A stretch of 53,521 bases of DNA, taken from assembly GCA_004195635.1 (NCBI GenBank), contig PSPT01000011.1, positions 18,239 to 71,759 on the forward strand, read 5' to 3'. Position numbers and translations under genes: made by a program. The notes under the pieces were generated by a model. That model had not been told where the DNA came from and did not search any database. It saw only the letters and a program-made list of their open reading frames with translations. Positions 1 through 7,838 of this stretch are shown one piece after another. This DNA comes from Methanobacteriota archaeon. Its GTDB lineage: Archaea; Thermoplasmatota; Poseidoniia; Poseidoniales; Poseidoniaceae. Numbering within the stretch: position 1 is the first letter of the stretch; every line of letters starts with the position of its first letter.

Positions 1-374
1 TTTAACCAAGAAAAAACCAAATTAACACCCTTTACTGCTATTCCAGTTTTCCTTGCACTAGAACGTACCCAATAACCCAAATTCCACTTGCTACCTTCTG
101 CTTGTAACTCATCACCAAGGCCTAGTAAACCTACAAATACACCTTCCAAATGTACACTCCAAAAATGAATATTTCCAAGATTAGAATGTACTTCCAATTC
201 AAATAATAAATCCGCAAATTGTGTATTTAGGGATTCATTTGGGTCAATCCCTGGTAGCGCAGTAAAGGTTCCCTCTGGGTCCTCTAAATGAGCCGCCATG
301 AAATCTTCATAGAGCCGCCTATTTATTGGTTGGAGAACCAATTCTTCCAATTGTAGAAGTGGCGTTGCCCCCAT
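1..374 (-). CDS. GNAT-family N-acetyltransferase, 3' end beyond window
   Basis: The reading frame runs from an ATG at 374 leftward to the window edge without a stop, about 124 codons, so the C-terminus is missing. The translation has the look of a RimJ/RimL-type GNAT protein. A beta strand reading FWSVHLEGVFVGLLGLG is followed by WNLGYWVRSSARKTGIA, the segment that in this family leads into the acetyl-CoA pyrophosphate-binding loop and helix. Such enzymes move acetyl from acetyl-CoA to an amino group of a protein or small molecule; the substrate cannot be read from sequence. A purine-rich ribosome site (GAGGAGGGG) lies just upstream of the ATG. It follows the zinc-ribbon gene by 16 bases on the same strand, so the two are probably cotranscribed. 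An ATG four bases earlier (378) is out of frame and soon meets a stop. Confidence 0.75.
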   Translation of the reverse strand, partial: MGATPLLQLEELVLQPINRRLYEDFMAAHLEDPEGTFTALPGIDPNESLNTQFADLLFELEVHSNLGNIHFWSVHLEGVFVGLLGLGDELQAEGSKWNLGYWVRSSARKTGIAVKGVNLVFSWL

Positions 375-390
375 TCATCACCCCTCCTCG

Positions 391-1487
391 TTACGCTAGG
401 TGGTAGGCTGCGGTAGAAATATTTTGGTCTTCGGGATATTTTTCTTTTGCTGAATTAAGCATCGCTTGCAATTCTGCTTCGCGTCCAAGTGAGCGTAATA
501 CTTGACCTACATAATAAATCAAATCAATTCTTTCTCCAAGATGAGGGCCAACACGATCTAATGCTTCGGCTGCCGAAGGATAGCGCTATACATTTTCCTA
601 TATTCCCATTCACCATCAGAAGGCCAAGGCCAAACTGAACCATTTTGTACAATAGGTGATTGGGCAATGGAGGGATTATTTGCTTCGACTACAGGTGGGG
701 GTGAGAATGAATCACTCGATGGTGCTGATTGAGGTGCAATAGAAGGAATGGGGGCGTCATCAATAATATCTAATTCAACAATTTCTGCAGGAGATGAGGG
801 CGCCTCGTCTAAATCAATAGAGGGGGGGGTGAAATCACTTTCACTAGTTGATGGCACTGCTCCATTTGGCAATTCAATGACTGGTTGTGAAACGCCTACA
901 GCATCTACTTCTGCTCTTGCAACAGGCACTGGTGGTGAATAGACTTGTTCATCTAATTCCAATAGATTTATGTCCTCTTCATCTGCATCATATTCTATCT
1001 TATCAGCCTCAATAAATTCAAATTCCTCCTCGGAAGGAGTTTCGCTTTCTTCCTCATTTGAACTAACACTCGGCAAAGAATCAAGTGTTGGTCCACTCGC
1101 CTCTATTGGCCCGTCTCCATCTGCCTCAATTTCCGAAAAAGTAGGTCCTGATGATTTGATAAAAGTAAAATCTTCTACTTCTTTACTGTCAGAATCAGAC
1201 ACTACTTCATATTGATCAATTTCCACTGCCATCGTATCAACTGTTAACACATCAACAAGTGTGGTGGAATCCTCTTCTGGGTCAAAAAATGAGTCGTCAA
1301 GTAATTCATCTAATAATAAATCTTCAGTACCACTGTCCATGGGTAATTCCTGCTCTCGAGAAGACTTATTAAGAAGATAATAACACTGTTTGCAAGTATC
1401 AGATTCTTCCGGATTTATCGTTTCACAAAGTGGGCATACCTTTCCTTCTGCCCCCTCCTTCTTGCGACGAAACCACATTGCACTCAT
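391..1487 (-). pseudogene. Zinc-ribbon acidic protein with helical C-terminus, apparent frameshift
   Basis: From ATG 1487 the frame encodes about 309 residues and stops at 558. The N-terminus has a treble-clef/zinc-ribbon pair, CPLC near residue 18 and CKQC near 33. A long acidic, Ser/Pro/Glu-rich low-complexity stretch follows. The last seven residues look spurious. In another frame of the same strand, open from 585 to a TAA at 391, there is a convincing continuation: RYPSAAEALDRVG, then a helical, TPR-like segment ending AAYHLA. Joining the two needs one inserted base (or two removed) near 575-588. The second piece has no start codon of its own near its beginning. This is either a real frameshift mutation or a sequence or assembly indel. 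Function is unknown; the zinc ribbon plus disordered linker plus helical tail suggests a scaffold or regulatory protein. It is divergent from the helicase at 1636. Confidence 0.6.
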
Positions 1488-1635
1488 GTTCTCCCCATCT
1501 CGCTATCCGTTTAAGAGTCATGGTTTACCGAGCACAAATTGCACACCTTCGCCGACCTTTATTCATTAACTAATAGCCGGCCAATACCCCATTTAATTAC
1601 GCAATGCACTTGGTGGAGTTGCCTGTGGGGCAACC

Positions 1636-3645
1636 ATGGGCAAAGTACACCGCATGGGCCCCGGGACTCCTTCAAAGCCCAATCTTGTTCCAACAACAGG
1701 GGGGAAATTACCGGCTAAATGGCCACGCCAACAAGATCATTATTCTGCATTTAAGAAATTAATAGATATTGAACTTGAAGATGAATTGCAACAAATTGAA
1801 GAGCGATGGAAAAAATGGTCACACAAAAGAATGCGAGATGCAGGGCAGGCTCTTTTCAATCTAGTGGGCAGGCCTAACGGACACTTTTTTGGCGAAGCAA
1901 TTATTTCATTTACAGGTAAAAAAGGCTCAGACTTGCCATGGCATCAATTTAGCCACGGAGACATTGTAATTCTATCTCGCTCAAAACCTTGGGATGAAAA
2001 AGTAGTGGAAGGCATTGTCTTAGATCGCAATAGACGGCGGGTAAGAGTTGTATTTCCAGAAAAACCTGAGGGAATAAAAAAAGGAATGTGGAGATTAGAC
2101 AGAGGGGCAAATAGGGTGGCTCATGACCGAATGTGTGATGCCTTAGAATCATTCCATAGTACGGAGGGAGATGGGGGTACTGTCCTACATGATTTATTAT
2201 TGGCCAATATTCATGATTTAGATCATTCCTCAAAAATGGTATCTAAAATTAATGGTAAAAAGAAAAAAAGTGATGTAAACTTAAATTCATTAATATTAAA
2301 TGAAAGTCAAAAAGATGCAGTAAAGGCAGGTATGGAGAGAAGGCTAACTTTGATTCAAGGCCCACCTGGTACTGGGAAAACGCATACTGCAGTGCAAATA
2401 CTGAAGGTTTGGGCTCAACAAGGAAATGGGCCGATTATTGCTGTTGCCGATAGTAATGTCGCAGTTGACAATTTAGTAGAGGGATTAATTGAAAATGGAG
2501 TGAACGCAGTAAGGCTCGGTAAAGCAATAAAAGTTAGAGATGGATTAAGGGCCGCTACTCTAGATGCAATTGTTGAATCTCACCCAGACCGAGAAGAAGT
2601 TAACGCACTTCTTGCTGATGCAAATGAAATGAGCAAGGGAATCTCCAATCTTAAAGGAAGAGAAAGGGGGCTTGCTCACCGCGACTTAAACATGACTTGG
2701 AAAGAAATCCGCACCCTTGAAACGAGAATTATTGACGATGTACTTGACAGAGCAGAGGTTGTTTGCTGCACTTGTATTGGTGCTGGGCACCGCATACTCG
2801 GGAGTAGAAGATTCCCCTATATGTTAATGGATGAAGCAACTCAAGCGACCGAACCAACTAGCCTTGTTCCATTAGTAAGGCAAGTAAGACAACTAGTATT
2901 AGTTGGCGACCATCGCCAACTGCCTGCTACAGTTATCAGTTTGCGTGCCGAAAGGGGTGGACTTGGAAGGTCACTTTTTGAAAGACTAATTGAAGCAGGC
3001 ATTACTCCAATGATGCTTCAAACTCAATACCGAATGCACCCTGTGCTCAAGGATTTCCCCTCAGGCCGATTTTACGATGGGCGGCTTGAGGATGGAGTTT
3101 CAGCAAAGGAAAGGCCTGCGCCAGCGGGATTTATTTGGCCGGATTGGGATGCACCGGTAGCATTCATCCCGATAGAAGGGGTAGAACAACTCGATTCAGA
3201 AGGCACCTCAAAATCAAACTTAGATGAAGCTGGGCGAGTGGCAACTCTTGTTCAAGAATTACTTGCACCTGGTGACTTAACCTGCAGAGATATTGGAATT
3301 ATTACTCCCTACAATGGGCAAGTAAGAGTATTGAGTGATATATTTGAAAATATGGGGGGAAGGAGTGTTGGTGAGCCATATGAAGGTCTCGAAATAAAGT
3401 CAGTTGATGGCTATCAAGGCCGTGAAAAAGAAGTAATTATTTTCAGCGCAGTAAGGGCAAATGAAAAAGGGGAAATTGGATTTCTGTCCGATAGGAGACG
3501 ACTGAATGTAGCAATAACGAGGGCAAAAAGAGGATTAATTGTTCTTGGAAATATGAAGACATTAAGACATGATCATACTTGGGCTGCTTGGCTTGATTGG
3601 GTGCAAGAAAAGGGATTAGTTGCTTGGCATGCAGTAAATGGTTAA
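1636..3645 (+). CDS. Upf1/IGHMBP2-like superfamily 1 helicase
   Basis: A 669-residue SF1B helicase. All core motifs are visible. Walker A is GPPGTGKT near residue 242. Motif II (DEATQA) is near 399, followed by GDHRQLPATV. QYRMHP is motif IV-like. VDGYQGREKEVIIFS and RRLNVAITRAKRGL are motifs V and VI. The N-terminal 200 residues form the beta-barrel-like region seen in the IGHMBP2/SMUBP-2 branch of the Upf1 family. Family members unwind DNA or RNA 5' to 3' with ATP; archaeal ones are usually annotated as DNA helicases. The start is taken as ATG 1636; an in-frame ATG at 1654 is also possible. A TATA-like TTTAATTA lies at about 1592-1599 in the divergent region to the zinc-ribbon gene. The RDD membrane gene starts 38 bases after the stop. 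Confidence 0.9.
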   Translation: MGKVHRMGPGTPSKPNLVPTTGGKLPAKWPRQQDHYSAFKKLIDIELEDELQQIEERWKKWSHKRMRDAGQALFNLVGRPNGHFFGEAIISFTGKKGSDLPWHQFSHGDIVILSRSKPWDEKVVEGIVLDRNRRRVRVVFPEKPEGIKKGMWRLDRGANRVAHDRMCDALESFHSTEGDGGTVLHDLLLANIHDLDHSSKMVSKINGKKKKSDVNLNSLILNESQKDAVKAGMERRLTLIQGPPGTGKTHTAVQILKVWAQQGNGPIIAVADSNVAVDNLVEGLIENGVNAVRLGKAIKVRDGLRAATLDAIVESHPDREEVNALLADANEMSKGISNLKGRERGLAHRDLNMTWKEIRTLETRIIDDVLDRAEVVCCTCIGAGHRILGSRRFPYMLMDEATQATEPTSLVPLVRQVRQLVLVGDHRQLPATVISLRAERGGLGRSLFERLIEAGITPMMLQTQYRMHPVLKDFPSGRFYDGRLEDGVSAKERPAPAGFIWPDWDAPVAFIPIEGVEQLDSEGTSKSNLDEAGRVATLVQELLAPGDLTCRDIGIITPYNGQVRVLSDIFENMGGRSVGEPYEGLEIKSVDGYQGREKEVIIFSAVRANEKGEIGFLSDRRRLNVAITRAKRGLIVLGNMKTLRHDHTWAAWLDWVQEKGLVAWHAVNG

Positions 3646-3683
3646 GCGGTGGATTGACAACCTGAACCCCTGCCCAACAATCA

Positions 3684-4241
3684 ATGGCATCTAACACAGT
3701 GAGCCTACATAAGGGACAGAAGAATCCAGCAAAAGAGATTGTTGAACAAGATTTCCCTCAAGGCGTTTTATTGGCGACGGCAACCAAACGTGCCGGAGCA
3801 TATATGCTTGATTTGATTTTTATTTTTGGTATCCTCTTTGTCGCCACGCGAGGCACATTCACCACCTGGCTTTGGAGTGTTGATGAATTGCAAACAAGTG
3901 GCCATATCATCCTATTACACTGGATAATATTATTCTTAGTCCATTGGCTATATTTTAAATATACTGGGGTCTGGATGGGGCGTTCATTGGGCCAGCGGTG
4001 GTTTAGAATTGCCCTAGTTCATGATGATGCTTCTCCTCTCGGAAGAGCACACTGGGGGCGTAGGTCAATACGAAAAATCATTTACATCTTGCCACTTATT
4101 GGACCTTTATGGTTTGGAATAAGGGATTTGTACCGAATTTCAAATGATGAAAAACATCAATCACGTATTGATCTATTAGAACATACTGTTGCTGCTGTTG
4201 ATTGGAGCCTGCCCACCGATACGAGAGCAAAGTTAAGGTGA
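3684..4241 (+). CDS. RDD-family membrane protein
   Basis: A 185-residue integral membrane protein. The family signature is the KRAGAYMLDL start of the first membrane helix (about residues 36-55), with Arg and Asp in the expected positions. A second helix pair lies around residues 75-95. After it comes the conserved GRSLGQRWFRIALVHDD segment, where RDD proteins have a G-x-S-x-G-x-x-x-x-x-x-x-V pattern. A third hydrophobic helix (about 128-148) ends the membrane part. Some bacterial RDD proteins have been linked to ion/proton antiport, but no general function is established. No clear ribosome site precedes the ATG, so it could be translated from a short or leaderless transcript. It lies between the helicase and the proline-repeat gene on the same strand. 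Confidence 0.8.
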   Translation: MASNTVSLHKGQKNPAKEIVEQDFPQGVLLATATKRAGAYMLDLIFIFGILFVATRGTFTTWLWSVDELQTSGHIILLHWIILFLVHWLYFKYTGVWMGRSLGQRWFRIALVHDDASPLGRAHWGRRSIRKIIYILPLIGPLWFGIRDLYRISNDEKHQSRIDLLEHTVAAVDWSLPTDTRAKLR

Positions 4242-4283
4242 TTTACCCAAATAAGCGCAATCCCCTTCAAGTATAGGAGGCAG

Positions 4284-4296
4284 CGTCCGTAGGACG
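4284..4296 (+). promoter_or_regulatory. Small hairpin between ribosome site and start codon
   Basis: CGTCC-gta-GGACG forms a 5-bp stem located between AGGAGG (4275-4280) and the ATG at 4306. If the hairpin folds, the effective spacing of ribosome site to start falls from 25 to about 12 bases. This is seen directly; any effect on translation is inference. Confidence 0.35.
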
Positions 4297-4305
4297 GGCG
4301 ATACT

Positions 4306-5375
4306 ATGGAGAGGGAGCATAGTTTAAAAAGTGGGCCGCTAAGAGCCACTCTTATTCTTGCAGAAATGGACATTGATGATGATGACCTAGATGCTATCCA
4401 CCTTTGTGTTTCAGTTGAAAATGAATCTGCAATTCCCATGGGCGGACTTGTGGCAACAGTAAAAACTTCTACTGGCAAAATGATTGAACCAACGAGCGGG
4501 GTGACAAGTATTGGTCCCGGCTTATCAAGGGAATATGTTTTTGATTTTCATATTGATGAAGGTGAATGGACATTTGTTATTGAACACGATGGCGCCGGAG
4601 GAAGAAAAAAACTTGATTTAGGACCATATGGTTTTGATTTTGAATTTACTGCTAATATTGCCCGCAAGATGTCTAATGCAATGGGCAGTAGTATGTTTGA
4701 AGGAGCCTTTGACATGAACTTAGGGGATTTTGGCTCTGTAAGTGAAAGAGAATTGATTGATAAGTCTGCAGTCATTCTCACTGATTACGAAGCAGAAGAC
4801 TCTTTGGGAGGGGAAACAAAAATATCTATTGAAGATTCCTCTGCAATTCCTGCCGCAAATAGTGAGTCTGTTAATGATAAGATGAGCGAAGAACATGCTA
4901 TGTCTTCGCGCAATGAATTATTCGAGTCATTATCCCCGCCTCCTGCGCCCCTTTCACCATTAACTGCGCCGCTATCAGCACCTACTGCACCACTATCACC
5001 ACTTACTGCACCACTTACTGCACCACTTGCTGCACCACTTGCTGCACCACTTACTGCACCACTTACTGCACCACTATCAGCACCTACTGCACCACTATCA
5101 CCACTATCTTCTCCTACAGTTCCACCCCTACCTCCCGCAGGCCCCCCATCCGGCCCTCCTTCTGCTCCCCCATCCGGCCCTCCTTCCGCTCCCCCAGCCG
5201 GCCCTCCTTCCGCTCCCCCAGCCGGCCCTCCTTCCGCTCCCCCAGCCGGCCCTCCTTCCGCTCCCCCACTTCCGGTCCTCCTTCTGGTCCCCCATCCGGT
5301 CCTCCTTCTGGTCCTCCTTCTGGTCCCCCATCCGGTCCTCCTTCTGGTCCTCCTTCATCACCACCGAGTGAATGA
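4306..5375 (+). CDS. Unknown protein with Pro-rich repeat tail, frame break in repeat
   Basis: Residues 1-210 are an acidic folded region, beta-rich (ENESAIPMGGLVATVKTS; IGPGLSREYVFDFHI). It resembles CARDB-like Ig domains that begin with a comparative statement about means and end points, but I do not assign a family. After residue 210 comes low-complexity sequence: first PLTAPL/PLSAPT units, then GPPSAPP units. Around 5271 the unit pattern is broken by two extra bases (ct). The original frame then turns into an unrelated Leu/Val/His tail ending at about 5424. The +2 frame resumes perfect SGPPSGPP units and stops at TGA 5373-5375. The given end uses the restored frame. A strong ribosome site AGGAGG (4275-4280) is 25 bases upstream of the ATG, separated by a small hairpin. 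Confidence 0.6.
4936..5360 (+). repeat. In-gene tandem repeats coding Pro-rich tail
   Basis: There are two repeat families. About 4940-5109 is built of 12-15 base units such as actgcaccactt, coding TAPL/SAPT. About 5137-5360 is built of 24-base units such as ggccctccttccgctccccc, coding GPPSAPPA or GPPSGPPS. Units near the end differ from those in the middle by a shared c-to-t change (ggccct to ggtcct), which suggests two separate expansions. Such tracts are prone to replication slippage and to assembly error. The frame break described for the host gene lies at the junction of the two sub-blocks. Confidence 0.85.
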
Positions 5376-5426
5376 GACCAACATTTTGCAGTTAACCTTC
5401 AAAGGGAATAACTCCGCGCCTTAACC

Positions 5427-5723
5427 ATGAACGAGTCTGAAACCCATGATGAAGGGTTTGTGATGGAATTATGCAGTGGGAAAGCAGCATGGCAAATTGA
5501 ACCATCTGAAAAGGTAGAAATCAATATTGAAACTGTTAGTGAGAAAATTCAAAATGCCGGCTATAGTGTGAAAATAAAAACAAGAATGTGTCACATCTTA
5601 CACAAAGAAGATGTCAAAATTACTTTATTCCCAAGTGGAAAAATATTAGTTAAGTGTGAGGAAAAAAAGAAGGCAATTGAAATTGCAAAGCAACACTTAC
5701 AAGAATGGTTGATTGGAGAGTAA
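5427..5723 (+). CDS. Small unknown protein, possibly TBP-half-like fold
   Basis: A 98-residue soluble protein with no certain family. The C-terminal half, VKITLFPSGKILVKC followed by EKKKAIEIAKQHLQEW, has the same order as one half of archaeal TATA-binding protein: a strand with F-x-S-G-K-I, then a long helix. The resemblance is limited to one repeat, and DNA-contacting phenylalanines cannot be assigned. It starts 51 bases after the restored stop of the proline-repeat gene. Its stop is three bases before the Sua5/YrdC start, so it is most likely in an operon with sua5 and map. Codon use matches its neighbours. Other folds with a beta-hairpin then helix are equally possible. Confidence 0.65.
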   Translation: MNESETHDEGFVMELCSGKAAWQIEPSEKVEINIETVSEKIQNAGYSVKIKTRMCHILHKEDVKITLFPSGKILVKCEEKKKAIEIAKQHLQEWLIGE

Positions 5724-5726
5724 TAG

Positions 5727-6341
5727 ATGATCACGCACCTACCTCGATCAATTCTTGAAGCCATTGATTTAGATTTGCCAATTATTTTCCCAACTTCAAC
5801 CCTCCCTGGCCTTGGATGCAAATTAAATGCTCATGCCCTTGATAATTTATTTCAATTGAAAAAGCGCGATGAGAATGCGATAGTTAGTGTCGCCGTTGCT
5901 AATATTTTGCAAGCGAAGAAATTAGTATATATCTCTCAGAGTGTTGAAAATTTTATTAACGCATTTCCCAAAGGTAGCTTAACCATCATCTTGCCAGCCA
6001 AAAAAACTCTTGATCCGCGACTCGGGGGTGACAATATTGCAATACGAATTGTCACCCACCCCGTTGCACAGAAATTGTTAGAAAAAGTTGGCCCATTGAC
6101 GGCAACATCAGCAAATATTTCTGGCATAAAATGCTTAGATAACCCAATGGGTGCAGCCAGTAGTTTAAATATTGAGAATGGGCGAGTATTAGAGGGGAAA
6201 TGTTCGGGCGGAAAACCAAGTACACTAGTAAAATTGAAACTTTTGAATAAAAATCATAATGATGAGATTACGGCAATAGTTATGAGAGAAGGCGTAGTAC
6301 CTATACATAGCGTGATGGAATGGACGATGACCAAGAACTGA
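5727..6341 (+). CDS. sua5: Sua5/YrdC/YciO-family threonylcarbamoyl-AMP synthase
   Basis: A 204-residue YrdC-domain protein. The family makes threonylcarbamoyl-adenylate from threonine, bicarbonate and ATP for t6A at position 37 of ANN-decoding tRNAs. Visible motifs are IIFPTSTLPGLG (usual form YPTDTVYGLG), KKRDENAIVSVAV (the K-x-R segment), GSLTIILPAK, IAIRIVTHPVAQKLL, and the ATP-site ATSANISG. The length fits a stand-alone YrdC domain, without the extra C-terminal Sua5 domain. A ribosome site GGAGAG sits just upstream of the ATG. The 3' end overlaps the start of the methionine aminopeptidase gene by 22 bases, showing translational coupling. TsaC and TsaC2 subtypes cannot be told apart here, and divergence from the consensus in the first motif leaves a small chance of a YciO-like paralogue. 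Confidence 0.8.
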   Translation: MITHLPRSILEAIDLDLPIIFPTSTLPGLGCKLNAHALDNLFQLKKRDENAIVSVAVANILQAKKLVYISQSVENFINAFPKGSLTIILPAKKTLDPRLGGDNIAIRIVTHPVAQKLLEKVGPLTATSANISGIKCLDNPMGAASSLNIENGRVLEGKCSGGKPSTLVKLKLLNKNHNDEITAIVMREGVVPIHSVMEWTMTKN

Positions 6342-7333
6342 AACATTGGCGGGACGCAGGTCATGTTGCTCGCCGCACCCTTGAAGGTGTGAAGGAACAG
6401 ATTCAAGTTGGTAAATCATGGAATGAAGTAATTCTAGTTGCAGAACGATTTATTCGAAGAAATGGAGGGAAGCCAGCTTTCCCATCAACAATTTCAGTAA
6501 ATGGAATCGCCGCCCACTTCACCACCGACCACACTCTTCGTAAACCTGAAGGATGGGAAGGGGAAATGATTTTTAAAAAAGGAGATTTGGTTAAATTTGA
6601 TGTAGGGGTCCACATCAATGGTGCAATTGCTGATAACGCATTATCTGTTGAAGTTGGCAATGGAGGCAATCATACCGAGCAAATTAAAGCAGCAGAAGAG
6701 GCAAGAGATGCTTCAATAGAAAAAATGCATCCTGGCACCCCATGGCATGAAGTTGGTGCAGCGGCAGGGCAGGTCCAACTCGATGCTGGTTTCAATCCAA
6801 TTCGTAACCTTTGTGGGCACCAATTGGAATTGTGGAATTTACATGCAGGAGTTAGCGTCCCATCATATGCTTGTGGCCCAGGGAATTTGGGGTTTGTAGG
6901 TAAGGTTCAACTCGGCGCATTTTATGCAGTAGAGCCATTTAACACAACTGGTGAGCAAGGGCTGATAGAAAATGTACCCCCGCGTAATTCATCAAATATT
7001 TATCGCGTAACAGGTAATATGAGTTGGCGGAAAGCAATATCAAAAAAGAAATTGAAGCCACTTGGAGCGCAACTCGCAAGAACTTTGGAAGAGAGGTACA
7101 ATACCCTACCCTTTGCCGAACGCTGGGCATTTCCAATGCTTGAGAAACCATTCCCTAATGCGGATGAAATAAGTAGAAGAAGCAAATGGGATGCTTTGGT
7201 AAAAAAATTAATATCAATACGATTTTTGGAAACATACCATGTCCTTCGGTGTGCGGATAATGGTTCAGTAGGGCAATTTGAACATACCGTGCACATTACA
7301 GACGGCGGCCCCGAAGTCCTTACAATTCTATGA
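6320..7333 (+). CDS. map: Methionine aminopeptidase, type II
   Basis: A 337-residue M24 metallopeptidase that removes the initiator Met from nascent proteins. The five metal ligands expected of the pita-bread fold can be placed: Asp in FDVGVHINGAIADNA (two Asp), His in CGHQLE, Glu in YAVEPF, and Glu in QFEHTVHI near the C-terminus. The substrate-site His is in NGIAAHF. Between the GHQLE and EHTVH motifs there is an inserted helical region of about 60 residues, the hallmark of type II enzymes used by archaea and eukaryotes. It overlaps the upstream sua5 gene by 22 bases and has no separate promoter. No convincing terminator lies directly after the stop. Confidence 0.93.
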   Translation: MDDDQELKHWRDAGHVARRTLEGVKEQIQVGKSWNEVILVAERFIRRNGGKPAFPSTISVNGIAAHFTTDHTLRKPEGWEGEMIFKKGDLVKFDVGVHINGAIADNALSVEVGNGGNHTEQIKAAEEARDASIEKMHPGTPWHEVGAAAGQVQLDAGFNPIRNLCGHQLELWNLHAGVSVPSYACGPGNLGFVGKVQLGAFYAVEPFNTTGEQGLIENVPPRNSSNIYRVTGNMSWRKAISKKKLKPLGAQLARTLEERYNTLPFAERWAFPMLEKPFPNADEISRRSKWDALVKKLISIRFLETYHVLRCADNGSVGQFEHTVHITDGGPEVLTIL

Positions 7334-7420
7334 AATAAACAAATCGACTTTCCTTATTGTTTCTACTTCCATTGCAATTATTCTGCAAATTATTATACAC
7401 CAGTGGCGCTTGGAGATACA

Positions 7421-7496
7421 CGAACAGAGTCGATGAGTATCTCGTCGAGTGCATCCCATCCCCTCTTCGTAGGCTCTCGCTCTGTTCACTTTTTTT
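7421..7496 (+). ncRNA. Candidate small structured RNA with U-tract end
   Basis: GAACAGAG (7422-7429) pairs perfectly with CTCTGTTC (7480-7487). Within it, CGATGAG (7431-7437) pairs with CTCGTCG (7441-7447) over a 3-base loop. Two bases after the closing helix comes a run of seven T (7490-7496), as for U-tract termination. Upstream, TTATTATA (7390-7397) lies about 27 bases before 7421, the expected distance for an archaeal TATA box. A further pair, GGAGATA (7412-7418) with TATCTCC (7496-7502), could extend the helix. All pairings were read by eye; expression and function are unknown. It may instead be a 3' processing or termination element of the upstream map transcript. Confidence 0.4.
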
Positions 7497-7777
7497 ATCT
7501 CCAGTAGCGGGGCTACCTTTTCTTGATTGCTTTTTGATAAACCGCATCGTGCCACTATCTGATCGGTGAGAAACGCTGCACTCGTGTGTGCACGCGCATT
7601 CTAGAAAAGCTCTTCGAATAATTCATCCTTGTCAAACTGCCAGGAGGAGGGCTTATTCTGCCTATACAAATGGTATGTACCACTACCTCGGCGCGCTAAA
7701 AATATCATTATCAAAATATTACTTCGCGGCGCAGTAATGCATTTTTTGCCATGTTTTCAGACGAATGCCGGCGGTGA

Positions 7778-7788
7778 CTATATATATG
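7778..7788 (+). promoter_or_regulatory. TATA box of the pilin gene
   Basis: CTATATATATG is a near-ideal archaeal TATA element. With the usual distance of about 25 bases, transcription would start near 7808-7810, giving a leader of about 30 bases. The strong box agrees with the strong terminator and C-rich codon choice of the gene. Confidence 0.65.
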
Positions 7789-7809
7789 CCCACCGACGAG
7801 GGCGGAAAG

Positions 7810-7830
7810 CCCCCGAATGGGGGTTGGAGG
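7810..7830 (+). promoter_or_regulatory. Leader hairpin and ribosome site of the pilin gene
   Basis: CCCCC (7810-7814), gaat, GGGGG (7819-7823) forms a very stable 5-bp hairpin at the predicted 5' end of the mRNA. GGTTGGAGG (7822-7830), with an excellent ribosome site, follows 8 bases before the ATG at 7839. A 5'-terminal hairpin could protect the transcript. It borders but does not cover GGAGG. Confidence 0.5.
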
Positions 7831-7838
7831 ACAAAAAT

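Larger units (their letters stand above)
7334..7838. other. 505-bp gap: candidate RNA, then pilin promoter and leader
   Basis: No protein gene is supported here. The gap holds a TATA-like element at 7390-7397, a structured segment ending in a T-run (7421-7496), and a small GTAGC-ggg-GCTAC hairpin at about 7504-7516. At its right end are the strong TATA box and hairpin leader of the pilin gene. A frame open from 7629 into the pilin gene is a chance extension: the ribosome site and TATA box lie inside it, and the class III signal would not be N-terminal. No tRNA, SRP RNA or RNase P RNA motif was recognised. Confidence 0.7.

Noticed and set aside
4936-5360. CRISPR-like array
   Set aside because: Units are directly adjacent with no unique spacers and they encode a Pro-rich tail.
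5128-5364. Minus-strand frame coding a GWGSGRRA / KEDRMGDQ repeat protein
   Set aside because: It is the antisense reading of the Pro-codon repeat; regular repeats keep all frames open by chance.
7412-7502. tRNA, box C/D RNA, SRP RNA or RNase P RNA in the long gap
   Set aside because: No T-psi-C arm or CCA-side acceptor pattern, no RTGATGA box C with paired CTGA, and no GGAAG/SRP helix 8 or RNase P core motif.
7629-7838. N-terminal extension of the pilin frame
   Set aside because: The TATA box, leader hairpin and GGAGG lie inside it and a class III pilin signal must be at the N-terminus.
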